Shown here: one piece after another, positions 16,142-24,109 of the stretch
Position numbering within the stretch: the first letter of the stretch is position 1
Layout: the number at the start of each line of letters is the position of its first letter
NCBI RefSeq assembly: GCF_002159945.1
Contig: NZ_NFJQ01000007.1
Location: 1 to 64,000 of the forward strand
Origin: Cloacibacillus sp. An23
GTDB lineage: Bacteria > Synergistota > Synergistia > Synergistales > Synergistaceae
DNA: 64,000 nt
Reading direction: 5' to 3'
Notes under the pieces: model-generated
What the model saw: the letters and a program-made list of their open reading frames with translations, nothing else
What the model was told of the DNA's origin: nothing
Database searches by the model: none
Program-made: the position numbers and the translations under genes

Positions 16142-17128
16142 TTACTTCGCTTTATACTCTTCAAAGAACTTGACAGCGCCGGGATGAAGCTCAAGCGGGC
16201 TGACGTCTTCCATGGTCTCGAGAGTCATATCTTTAAGAGAACCGTGGATGCTGCGGAAATAGTCAAAATTCTCGTAGATCGATTTAAGGATCATATACGC
16301 TTCGTTCTCAGGAAGATCTGTGTTGCAGAAAAGAACCACTGACGCGGCGACGGTCGGGACGTCGCCCTCAAGGAAACCGTACGCGCTCTGCGGGATAACG
16401 GCCGAATATGTTCCAAGTTCGGCGTTTACCTTCTCCTGGGCCTCTGGAGTCATGCCGAGCAGCGTAAGATTAAGAGTGGTGCCAGCATCGACTATGTGGC
16501 TCGACGGAATCTGTATTACGTTGCTGTAAGCGTCTATTTTCCCGTCGCGCATGAGGTCGAGCGCAGCTCCCATAGAGCTGTTTTTGATGAATCCGCCCCA
16601 TTTCTCGATATCGGCCTGGGTGAGTCCCTCCGCTTCGATCACTTTCTGACCTACGATGTCCATGAAGGAGTCCTTCGTGTTGAAATACGCTTTAAGCGGA
16701 TACTGTTTCGCCTTGAGGTCGGCGAAAGAAGCTATGCCGGTATCGGTCTTCACGATGAAATGATTCATAACGTCGTGATAAAGTATGCAGAGAGCGCGCA
16801 GGTTTTCAAGTTTTGCTTTAAAAGGAGGCTTTCCTTCTGACGCCATTTTGATGAACTGCGCGTGGGCTATTCCAAGCTGGACCTTCCCGCGTGAAACGAG
16901 CATCAAGTTGGCAGCTTCCTGTCCGACTTCGTACGCCGTATTTGAACCGGGGTAACTGCGTCTGACGACTTCTCCTACGCCTTCTCCTATCGCCGCCCAT
17001 GCGCCGCCGATCGATCCGCCGCTGATGGCCAGGTCAACCTTATCCGCCGCAATCACGGCAGAAGGCGTCATAGCTACAAAGGAAAAAACTGCCGCCGCTG
17101 AGAGAATCGCTACTAGAAACTTTCTCAT
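16142..17128 (-). CDS. TAXI-family TRAP solute-binding protein
   Basis: A 328-residue periplasmic receptor. A signal peptide (MRKFLVAILSAAAVFSFVA..., cleaved near VIAADK) precedes the TAXI-family start VDLAISGGSIGGAWAAIGEGVGEVVRR, followed by PGSNTAYEVGQEAANLMLVSRGKVQLGIAH. It delivers ligand to the fused permease encoded at 10843. TAXI proteins bind small acids such as 2-oxoglutarate or aromatic carboxylates, and the ligand cannot be read from sequence. Hairpins on both sides of the gene would let it be expressed more strongly than its neighbours. Confidence 0.95.
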   Translation of the reverse strand: MRKFLVAILSAAAVFSFVAMTPSAVIAADKVDLAISGGSIGGAWAAIGEGVGEVVRRSYPGSNTAYEVGQEAANLMLVSRGKVQLGIAHAQFIKMASEGKPPFKAKLENLRALCILYHDVMNHFIVKTDTGIASFADLKAKQYPLKAYFNTKDSFMDIVGQKVIEAEGLTQADIEKWGGFIKNSSMGAALDLMRDGKIDAYSNVIQIPSSHIVDAGTTLNLTLLGMTPEAQEKVNAELGTYSAVIPQSAYGFLEGDVPTVAASVVLFCNTDLPENEAYMILKSIYENFDYFRSIHGSLKDMTLETMEDVSPLELHPGAVKFFEEYKAK

Positions 17129-17162
17129 ACAAAATTCCTCCTTGTAAATATGTCTATCGATA

Positions 17163-17193
17163 GGGCGCCGCTGCTGGTGGCATTCAGCGGCGC
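17163..17193 (-). terminator. GC-rich hairpin between reductase and TAXI receptor genes
   Basis: GCGCCGCTG and CAGCGGCGC form a 9-bp stem with an 11-nt loop in the gap after the 6-hydroxynicotinate-reductase-like gene. There is no T tract on the minus strand; it is likely a processing or partial termination element. Confidence 0.45.
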
Positions 17194-17206
17194 GTTTATC
17201 GCGATG

Positions 17207-18730
17207 TTAGTCTTTTAATTCAGTAAACTCAAAACGACCTTCTTTTATAACGTCTTCTTTCGTGCGCATAGCATGCACGTGACCTTTTATTTTCTTGTAA
17301 TTTTCAACAGTCATCGTATATTCGATGGGCGCCAGGACGGCGGGCGAAGCCGTATAGTTAAACGGATGATCTATCATTTTTTCAACGTCGGCCAGGAAGG
17401 TTATTCCGCCTCCGGGCATAATATACGTCGGCGCTCCGGCTATGGTGAGGTTTGCGTCGCCGCGGTGGACCGCCTTGGTGATCTGTATCGGGTCTACCGT
17501 TACGCCGGCGCGCGCGCTGCCGCCGACTCCGGCGTAGTACATGGCCGATACGCGGCTGTCTTCGCAGCAGCCGGCAGCCATATTACGGAATTCTTCAAGC
17601 TCTGCCGGAATTTCTACCGGCACGGGCTTACCGTCTTCAGAGACCTCAAAGAGCGCGATTTTACGCCATGTGGTCTCAGCGACCAGTATTTTCATACCGG
17701 GTTTGGCTATATTCATGTCTATTTCTTTGATCGCTTCGATCGGATCTTTGATATTCGTGCCGCCCCATCCGTCGCCGTGTTCAAAGAAATAACGCCCGTT
17801 CGTCGCTAAACGGCCGACCGGCGTAACGCCGCTGTAAGGCTTTAATTCGGCGCCGGCCGGATGTTTTGTAAAGAGGCCGGTGATGTGGTGGTCCAGAATA
17901 ATGGCTTCGTCAATAAGAGGAGCCAGCGACCGGGCAAACAATCCGCAGCATGCTCCGCCGCATCCGACGCGCATTTTATCGTCTACAACGCCGTTGATGA
18001 CGGGATGGTCGCCGACACGCAGCTCTAACGAGCAGCCTTTGTCTACAGTCAGGCAGACTTTCTCCCTGTTGCCAAGCTCAGCCATCGTCTTTACGACGAA
18101 CATTCCATCAGGACCTTTTACTTTATTGACTCCACCTAAAATAAGAATATGAGAGCCGTATTGTTCGGTGGTAACTATACCGACGACTCTTCCGTCACGG
18201 CGGACCAACGCTCCTTCGTCGCCTACGTGGGCGTTGGTGTCAATTTTCACCATCATAGAGCTGTAAGAGACAGGGGCTTCGGTAACAACCGTGACGACGT
18301 CCAGGTTATCGCGTTTTTCGGTTACTATATATGGAGCAGGTTTGTAATCCGGATAGGCTGCTCCAGCGCCGACAGCAGACACAACCGGTTTCATTATGGC
18401 GATCTTTTCTGCCGGTATTGATGTATTGACAGGAATCTGTAAAGGTCTTACGAGCACCAGCTGACCGTTTTCATTACGGAATCTCTTGCACGCGCCCTGC
18501 TTCCCCTCAGGTATGCGGCAGCGGACTCCGCAGTTGCGGCACAGTAAAGTCTGTTCGCTGACGGCGTCTTCAGAAAGAGCGTTCAGTTTACAATACTTAA
18601 TGCATGTGACGCAGTGCACGCAGTTATCGTTTACTACGGCTTTGCCGTCTATCACTTTTATTGCGCCGGACGGACAGACCTTTTCGCATGCTTTGCACCC
18701 GACACATTTCGAAACATCAACTTTTATCAC
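17207..18730 (-). CDS. 6-hydroxynicotinate reductase-like Fe-S flavoenzyme
   Basis: About 507 residues. Two [4Fe-4S] ferredoxin motifs are carried by Cys9/12/15/19 and Cys37/40/43/47. A third set, Cys64, Cys67, Cys71 and Cys81, follows at once. This is the pattern expected for the E. barkeri enzyme, which contains two [4Fe-4S] and one [2Fe-2S] cluster plus covalent flavin. The remainder is a large alpha/beta body with MRVGCGGACCGLFARSLAPL and APTYIMPGGGITFL. The known enzyme reduces 6-hydroxynicotinate to 1,4,5,6-tetrahydro-6-oxonicotinate with ferredoxin. The GTG at 18730 is used because the TTG three codons upstream leaves no spacing to the AAGGAG site. By context it should reduce the hydroxylated heterocycle made by the Mo enzyme. 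The real substrate may differ from 6-hydroxynicotinate. Confidence 0.8.
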   Translation of the reverse strand: MIKVDVSKCVGCKACEKVCPSGAIKVIDGKAVVNDNCVHCVTCIKYCKLNALSEDAVSEQTLLCRNCGVRCRIPEGKQGACKRFRNENGQLVLVRPLQIPVNTSIPAEKIAIMKPVVSAVGAGAAYPDYKPAPYIVTEKRDNLDVVTVVTEAPVSYSSMMVKIDTNAHVGDEGALVRRDGRVVGIVTTEQYGSHILILGGVNKVKGPDGMFVVKTMAELGNREKVCLTVDKGCSLELRVGDHPVINGVVDDKMRVGCGGACCGLFARSLAPLIDEAIILDHHITGLFTKHPAGAELKPYSGVTPVGRLATNGRYFFEHGDGWGGTNIKDPIEAIKEIDMNIAKPGMKILVAETTWRKIALFEVSEDGKPVPVEIPAELEEFRNMAAGCCEDSRVSAMYYAGVGGSARAGVTVDPIQITKAVHRGDANLTIAGAPTYIMPGGGITFLADVEKMIDHPFNYTASPAVLAPIEYTMTVENYKKIKGHVHAMRTKEDVIKEGRFEFTELKD

Positions 18731-18762
18731 CGAGCTCAACTCCTTTTATACAGAACTTACAA

Positions 18763-18812
18763 AAAGCTCCAGTAATGCTTTTATGGAGTTTCAACAAGCA
18801 CTACTGGAGCGA
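18763..18812 (-). terminator. Terminator/attenuator after methylaspartate ammonia-lyase
   Basis: On the minus strand GCTCCAGTA pairs with TACTGGAGC (with further pairing of GTGCTT/AAGCAT inside), followed by TTTTTG. This is a good intrinsic terminator between the ammonia-lyase and the ring reductase gene, so the upstream four genes and the downstream set may be expressed unequally. Confidence 0.7.
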
Positions 18813-18828
18813 GGACTAAGGGGTACGT

Positions 18829-20079
18829 CTAAAGTTTCCCTTCCTGTTTGGCTTTAAGTATAGCGAGGAGTCTCTCCTGTTCGTTATGAACGATCATTAC
18901 GCCTTCGTCTACGCCCATACCGGGAGTTCCGGCCATGGCGAATGGCTTAGTAGCGACGGCGAGGTTTGCGCATACGATCGCTGCCTTGTCAGTCTGATTG
19001 CAGGTGCCACCCTGATAGGCAAGTACGCCGTGGGCTTTGCAGTAAAGGTCGGCCTCTACGATATTGTTGATGCCGCCGAGGTCGATAGTCTTAACCTGAA
19101 CCATGTCGGCGCCTTTTGCATCGACCCACTGTACGATCTCTTCGTACGTATTGGCGTATTCGTCGATGATCAGCTTTAGGCGGCAGCCGGCTTTGTCCAG
19201 ATACTGGCGCAGGTACTTCATAGCTTCAAGCTGCTTGTCGTTCGACTTCATATCGACCGGCATCTCGACAAAGACGTCATAGGGCTCGCAGGCTTCGGCA
19301 ACCTTGATGAGGTACTCGCCGACTTTATCCAGATCATTGTTGAAAGCCTTACCGATGCATCCGTACACGTCGTAGCGCATAACAGGCTTGTAATCGGGGT
19401 CGCCGATCTCTTTAATGCGCTTTGTGACCCATTTTACCCAGTCAAGGAATATCTGTCCGTCGGTACCCAGCTTTTCTTCGACGTTGTTGATAAGGCCGTG
19501 CGGCATCATTCCGACTTTCTTCAGGATCATCTTGTCAACGTTCGTATAGCGCTCGTCGCCGGACTGGGCGTTGATGCGTACAGGCGTAAGGTCTACGGGG
19601 AGATGGTATTCGTTGAGTATGACTTCGCACATCGTCAGCTTCTGTTCGTAAGCGACAGCTTCAAGAATGGCCTGGGTAACGCCGTAGCGCACGGAGGCTG
19701 GCAAGCGCTCGCCGTCGAACTCGTAACGGTCAAACTTCTCCGCTGTAGATTTAAACTCTTTTATGTCCATACCCTCAAAGTATGGCGTGACGTACTTATC
19801 AATGAGCTTTATGAGGGCATCCGCGGTATTCGGGACTTCGCGGCCGCCGCTAGCGGCATACTGGGCGACGGCGCAGTCGCCGTACACGACGTGCCCGTCT
19901 TCCAGTACAAACATGACGGAAACGGCGACGCCGGGCTGGCGTATGCTCTTGAATCCGGGCGTTACCGGCTTCCCTTTGTATACAAAGCCGTCAGACTTGG
20001 CACCGGCCTTTATGGCTTCCTTGTCATCCATATAAAATCCGGTGAGACCTTCAGCGCAAAGTACCTTCTTAACTTTCAT
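18829..20079 (-). CDS. mal: Methylaspartate ammonia-lyase
   Basis: A 416-residue enolase-superfamily enzyme that converts L-threo-3-methylaspartate to mesaconate and ammonia (EC 4.3.1.2). It aligns over its length with the Clostridium tetanomorphum enzyme (LCAEGLTGFYMDDKEAIKAG; GVTQAILEAVA; NNVEEKLG; PGMGVDEGVMIVHNE). All functional residues are present at nearly the same numbers: Gln172, His194 (base), Mg ligands Asp237, Glu272 and Asp306, Gln328, Lys330 (base) and Thr359-Cys360. Length matches the family. It follows the amidohydrolase gene by about 29 bp. The usual partner, coenzyme-B12 glutamate mutase (glmES), is absent from the window, so methylaspartate may come from the heterocycle or from a mutase elsewhere. 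Confidence 0.93.
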   Translation of the reverse strand: MKVKKVLCAEGLTGFYMDDKEAIKAGAKSDGFVYKGKPVTPGFKSIRQPGVAVSVMFVLEDGHVVYGDCAVAQYAASGGREVPNTADALIKLIDKYVTPYFEGMDIKEFKSTAEKFDRYEFDGERLPASVRYGVTQAILEAVAYEQKLTMCEVILNEYHLPVDLTPVRINAQSGDERYTNVDKMILKKVGMMPHGLINNVEEKLGTDGQIFLDWVKWVTKRIKEIGDPDYKPVMRYDVYGCIGKAFNNDLDKVGEYLIKVAEACEPYDVFVEMPVDMKSNDKQLEAMKYLRQYLDKAGCRLKLIIDEYANTYEEIVQWVDAKGADMVQVKTIDLGGINNIVEADLYCKAHGVLAYQGGTCNQTDKAAIVCANLAVATKPFAMAGTPGMGVDEGVMIVHNEQERLLAILKAKQEGKL

Positions 20080-20108
20080 GACTAAATCGGCCCTTTCAAT
20101 AAAATAGT

Positions 20109-21458
20109 TTAACGAATAACTTTACCGTCTTTCGCGACGAGCTTGCCGCCGATGTATACTCTCTCTACATTTTTCAGCTGCGGATATTCGGTTACCACGA
20201 TGTCGGCAGTGTAGCCTTTCTTGAGCTCGCCGAGGTTAGGAGCAAGAAGAGGCAGGACTTCCGTCACGCGCGAGGTTCCCTGTCTGACCGCCTTGGCAAG
20301 GCTTACCAGCTTCTTCTCAAGAGCCGCGTGCTGGATCGCTTCGAGCATTGAATCGCTGTGGCCGGCGGCAAAGTCGGTGGAAATAATGTCTATCAGGTCG
20401 TTCTCGTAGAACGCATAGAGATTGTCCGGCGTAGCGACGAGGTGCTTGGCTCCCCACGGATCATGCACTGCTGCATCGAGAATTACGCCAGGGAACTGCT
20501 TCAGGTAACGCCCGTTTTCCACGCACTCTTCCGTTGTGAACAGATAGTTCGAGTGGCAGCAGATAAGCGTGTTGAGCCCCATCTTCGCTATTTCATGCAC
20601 GATATATTTTGATGTAGGAGCATTGTGTATCATCAGCGGAACGTTATAGCGCTTTGCAAGCACAGCAGCTTCGCGATAACCGTCAAGGGCTACCTTGACT
20701 GACGCAAGCGTCGTCTTGTAAACAATATCGCGCGTCTCTTCGGGAGTGAGGAAGCTGTCCAGCTTGGCTTCCTTCAGCGCCGCCGCCACACGATCCCTGT
20801 CGTAGTACGATTCTTCAATATAACGTCCGAGGACGGAGAGCTTCATGGCCCTCGCCTGGAGATAGTCTATATCCTTACCCTTGAGCTCTTTCACTGCGCG
20901 CGGGATGTATAGATAGTCCTGACCGCCGCCGCCGAGAGTATGACCGCCGCCGACTTCGCCGATGCAGACCGCGCCGTCAGCGAGCATTTTTTCTACAGTC
21001 ATCGCTTTGTGCTTCGGAAGGAATCCTTTACCGTCGCAGATCTCTCCTGCGTGATAATTAATCGGAGCATGGGTCGTCGCCGTCTTAATGCGGATGGGGT
21101 GGCATTTCTGCGTTTCCTGCACCTCGTCCATCGTCGCAAAACCGTCGACGTTAAGTACGGTAGTATGGCCCTGTAAAAGACTTCTGTCGAGATGGTCCAA
21201 AATAAAGTCGCGCCCGTAGTTTACACAGCCGCTGGCAAACATGACGCCAAACGTAACGCCGTGCTGATGATGGTTGATCATTCCGGGCATAACGCATTTG
21301 CCCGTGCAGTCCACTACTTCTTCTGCATATGCTTCAATATTTTCGTCATAATACAGATTAACATCGGCGACCAGTCCATCGACTTCAATAACATTGGCCT
21401 TCTCCAGGACTGTCTTCCCGTCTCCGGTAACGACAGTACCGTTCTTAAATATCTTCAT
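20109..21458 (-). CDS. Amidohydrolase-superfamily enzyme (enamidase/cyclic amide hydrolase-like)
   Basis: A 449-residue metal-dependent hydrolase. It has the beta-sandwich start (IFKNGTVVTGDGKTVLEKANVIEVDG), the metal-binding HxH at His64/His66 in PGMINHHQHG, a GEVGGG turn in the middle, a lone His in NAPTSKYIVHEIA/LICCHSNY, and the catalytic-Asp region DIISTDFAAGHSD, then the C-terminal ELKKGYTADIVVTEY segment. E. barkeri enamidase, which opens tetrahydro-6-oxonicotinate, belongs to the same superfamily and shows a comparable GEVGLG segment. ATG 21458 follows AGGAGG at 7-nt spacing. In this unit it probably opens the reduced ring to an amino acid, possibly methylaspartate or an N-acylated form. 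The precise bond cleaved is unknown. Confidence 0.82.
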   Translation of the reverse strand: MKIFKNGTVVTGDGKTVLEKANVIEVDGLVADVNLYYDENIEAYAEEVVDCTGKCVMPGMINHHQHGVTFGVMFASGCVNYGRDFILDHLDRSLLQGHTTVLNVDGFATMDEVQETQKCHPIRIKTATTHAPINYHAGEICDGKGFLPKHKAMTVEKMLADGAVCIGEVGGGHTLGGGGQDYLYIPRAVKELKGKDIDYLQARAMKLSVLGRYIEESYYDRDRVAAALKEAKLDSFLTPEETRDIVYKTTLASVKVALDGYREAAVLAKRYNVPLMIHNAPTSKYIVHEIAKMGLNTLICCHSNYLFTTEECVENGRYLKQFPGVILDAAVHDPWGAKHLVATPDNLYAFYENDLIDIISTDFAAGHSDSMLEAIQHAALEKKLVSLAKAVRQGTSRVTEVLPLLAPNLGELKKGYTADIVVTEYPQLKNVERVYIGGKLVAKDGKVIR

Positions 21459-21484
21459 ACACAAGCCTCCTCATTAATTAAGCA

Positions 21485-22345
21485 TTACGCTTGAAATGTA
21501 TATTCTGCGCGGCGCGGATCAAAACAGCATCCAAGCCGCATAGATACAACGCGGATTCCGCTCGCCCTCTGAGGCCCGACTTTGACGAAAGTACCCAACA
21601 CAGTCGTTTTGCCGCCGAGTCCCAACGCGCCATATCCAGCTTCATTAACGACATCTGTTATTCTGCGCTCAAGGGGAGACTGGACGAGGAAATTACCTTT
21701 TGCCATTGCTTCCACACAGAGCGCCGCCGCTTCATAATTTGAACGCCCTATACCGAACACGAGCACGCAAGGCAGACATCCCAGCAGTTTTGCCCCCTCT
21801 TTGCCCCACGCAATCATTTCATTGACTACCGTATCCAATGAGTGTTTATGAAAAACACGAAGGGTTTTACCTCTGATTTCGGGCCCTCCGCCATACATCA
21901 TAACGGTCAGCTTAATATCTTTTCCCGACGTGCGCCTTATCTGGATAGGTGCGGGCAGCAACGCTCCTGAATCATCGGACAGTCCGCGGCACTGGCTGAT
22001 ACGTTCTTCGTCGTTCCCAAGCACAGCCATCGGACGCCCCGGCAATTTTCGCAACCCCGCCGCTACACCTTCTTCAACGGCACGAAAAAAACCGTGCGGC
22101 ACGTCGCATTCATCGCCTATTTCTACAAAAAGATGCGGTATGCCGGTGTCGTCGCACAGCGGAAAAACTCTCGATTCTGCTATTTCGGCATTCTCGAGTA
22201 TATTGTTTAACACCCACTTCGCATAGCTGCTGTCTTCTTTTTCGATAGCGTTCTTATAAGCGGCTATCTGGTCAGGGCGAAAAACAGTACTTGCCTTAAC
22301 CAATGTCTCTGCTGTTTTCTCTACAATTTCGTCGTATCCTAGCAT
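21485..22345 (-). CDS. Fe-S hydro-lyase alpha subunit (mesaconase/fumarase/tartrate dehydratase type)
   Basis: A 286-residue alpha subunit of the class I fumarase family, which hydrates mesaconate, fumarate or dehydrates tartrate using a [4Fe-4S] cluster. The PLCDDTGIPHLFVEIGD motif carries the first cluster cysteine, further cysteines occur in KLLGCLPCVLVFGIGRSNYEAA and near the C-terminus, and GLGGKTTVLGTFVKVG is typical. The ATG at 22345 suits the GGGGTG site better than the GTG three codons earlier. With methylaspartate ammonia-lyase two genes downstream, mesaconate to citramalate is the most likely reaction, as in glutamate-fermenting clostridia. Confidence 0.88.
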   Translation of the reverse strand: MLGYDEIVEKTAETLVKASTVFRPDQIAAYKNAIEKEDSSYAKWVLNNILENAEIAESRVFPLCDDTGIPHLFVEIGDECDVPHGFFRAVEEGVAAGLRKLPGRPMAVLGNDEERISQCRGLSDDSGALLPAPIQIRRTSGKDIKLTVMMYGGGPEIRGKTLRVFHKHSLDTVVNEMIAWGKEGAKLLGCLPCVLVFGIGRSNYEAAALCVEAMAKGNFLVQSPLERRITDVVNEAGYGALGLGGKTTVLGTFVKVGPQRASGIRVVSMRLGCCFDPRRAEYTFQA

Positions 22346-22383
22346 CCTACACACCCCAAAGTAAAATTTACAACACTGATCAC

Positions 22384-22893
22384 TTAATCATAAATCGACT
22401 CGCCGTGCGCAATGGCCACTATCGCCGGGAATCGTTCGACATCAATTTCGTAGAGGGCTTCCATTCCCTCTTCAGGAAACGCAACGACGCGTTTACTTTT
22501 TATTGTTGCAGTCAGAAGAGCAGTATTGGGAGGAGTAACAAGAAAAATAGAATTATTCTCTTTCAGAGCTTCAGCGGTTTCCTTCTTCAGACTTCCCTTC
22601 CCTATATGCATCTTTACTCCGGCTTTAGAAAGAGCGGGGATACTTCCTTCAATCTCCAATTTGTTGCTTGAAGTAGGACCGATACCGGCCGGGCTGACCG
22701 CCGTATGAAAAACAGCAGACCCTTTCAAGTGAATGCCATTTTTTTCACACGTTCCATTTTTAATACATGCTACAACCTTAGGTAACACTGCATCCCGTCC
22801 TGCAAAAATCGGGCCACAGATTTCTACCATGTCATAAATATGTAAATCTTTAATAATATCATCGCCTACAGGCATCTGTATTCTTATGCTCAT
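22384..22893 (-). CDS. Fe-S hydro-lyase beta subunit (mesaconase/fumarase/tartrate dehydratase type)
   Basis: A 169-residue beta subunit, partner of the alpha protein encoded downstream. It shows LHIYDMVEICGPIFAGRDAV, the swivelling-domain fold of fumarase C-terminal domains, and AGIGPTSSNKLEIEG, a variant of the usual GPTTSxRM substrate-site motif. The variant could reflect a methyl-substituted substrate such as mesaconate; that is only a suggestion. It is the first gene of the island operon, with AAGGAG before the ATG, and faces the IclR-type regulator. Confidence 0.88.
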   Translation of the reverse strand: MSIRIQMPVGDDIIKDLHIYDMVEICGPIFAGRDAVLPKVVACIKNGTCEKNGIHLKGSAVFHTAVSPAGIGPTSSNKLEIEGSIPALSKAGVKMHIGKGSLKKETAEALKENNSIFLVTPPNTALLTATIKSKRVVAFPEEGMEALYEIDVERFPAIVAIAHGESIYD

Positions 22894-23048
22894 ATAAGTT
22901 TTCTCCTTAATAATATACTATCCAGATTATGGATATAATATTTTCTATCTGGTGATTTAATATTACAATTTAAAATTTTCCATGTCAATGCAAATTTATA
23001 AAATCATTGATAAAATTATTTATGTTAGAAAGCTATGAGGTGAGGTTT
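22894..23048. promoter_or_regulatory. Divergent promoter region with IclR-operator candidate
   Basis: The 155-bp AT-rich gap separates the catabolic operon (minus) from the regulator gene (plus). An inverted repeat CCAGAT ... ATCTGG spans 22922-22952 (18-nt spacer), overlapping a TATAAT sequence. Its place between a regulator and its likely target makes it the best candidate for the regulator's binding site. Confidence 0.5.
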
Positions 23049-23885
23049 ATGCAGACAAAACAAACTGAATCGGGTACTCAAGCTATACAGCGTGCGCTGT
23101 CAATACTGAATTGCTTTGTAAGAGAGACTGACTCCTTGTCTCTCGCGAAAATATCAAAGCTAGTTGGCATACCATATTCAACAGCATCAAGAATTGTTGG
23201 CATATTAGAACAAGAATCATTTTTAATAAGAGATAAGCATACTAAACGGTATAGTTTAGGACGCCGTATATACGTGCTTGGATACTGTGCCAAACAAAGT
23301 GACTTTTTAAGAAAAGTTATTTACTCTTATTTGCAAAAATTAAGAGATGAATTTGAAGAAACTGCTGTAATATATATACGTGAAGACAACTACAGGGTAT
23401 GCTTAGAAAAAGTTTCTGCCTTCCACAGCTTTAAATTTTCCCCAGCTATAGGAAGTAGATATGTTCTATGGGCAGGCGCTGGTGGCAGAGGATTCTTGGC
23501 ATATGCTAGCCCACAAGAACAAGATTCTTTTATTAATGACTCTAGAAACTTGACAACTTTTACCAATACAGATAAAAAAAGTATTATGAAAGAACTCTAC
23601 AATCTATGCAAAAATGGATATGCGTATTGTGTTAATGAATATCAGGAAGGATTTTCTTCCATTAGTGGACCTATTATAGATGGTGACAATAATTTATTGT
23701 GCACTATTGCTGTTACTGGACCGACATCTAGATTTACCCCATCAATTATTAATGGTTTAAAAACAAGAATACCGGAATATTGTTTGGAAATATCATCAAC
23801 ATTTGGGTGGAATGCGGAGACAAATCAAACAAACTGCTTATTTCCTAGCCCATCTTTAGATTATATCATGCAATGTCTCAACTAA
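23049..23885 (+). CDS. IclR-family transcriptional regulator
   Basis: A 278-residue regulator. The N-terminal winged HTH (about residues 8-70) shows GTQAIQRALSILNCFV, LSLAKISKLVGIPYSTASRIVGILEQE and RYSLGRRIYVLG, and the C-terminal IclR effector domain includes PAIGSRYVLWAGAGGRGFLAY and ISGPIIDGDNNLLCTIAVTGP. ATG 23049 follows GAGGTGAGG and is preferred over an ATG 14 codons upstream. It is transcribed away from the heterocycle operon and very likely controls it in response to a pathway metabolite. The gene is markedly more AT-rich than most of the window, as in transferred DNA. Confidence 0.93.
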   Translation: MQTKQTESGTQAIQRALSILNCFVRETDSLSLAKISKLVGIPYSTASRIVGILEQESFLIRDKHTKRYSLGRRIYVLGYCAKQSDFLRKVIYSYLQKLRDEFEETAVIYIREDNYRVCLEKVSAFHSFKFSPAIGSRYVLWAGAGGRGFLAYASPQEQDSFINDSRNLTTFTNTDKKSIMKELYNLCKNGYAYCVNEYQEGFSSISGPIIDGDNNLLCTIAVTGPTSRFTPSIINGLKTRIPEYCLEISSTFGWNAETNQTNCLFPSPSLDYIMQCLN

Positions 23886-24109
23886 AGCGAGAGTGTGAAG
23901 GTCTTTCTGTAAATAACTTCAGACTGCCGCTCTATGGCAGCTGGTGTGAATTTCAGAGTCTGTCCCCGATTCTGTATACGTTTATGGCGTTCCGGACATA
24001 TCGTTTTTATCGTTTCGTCCGAACACATTAAAACCATAACTGCCCCGAGCCGTATGTCAACGACGTATTGTTCGGGGGATTTCTTCGTTTCTTAGCGCTG
24101 TCATTTGCC

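Noticed and set aside
17207-20079. Assigning the island to nicotinate fermentation itself
   Set aside because: The reductase and hydroxylase fit, but the later nicotinate enzymes are missing and a methylaspartate-type back half is present instead, so the substrate is left open.
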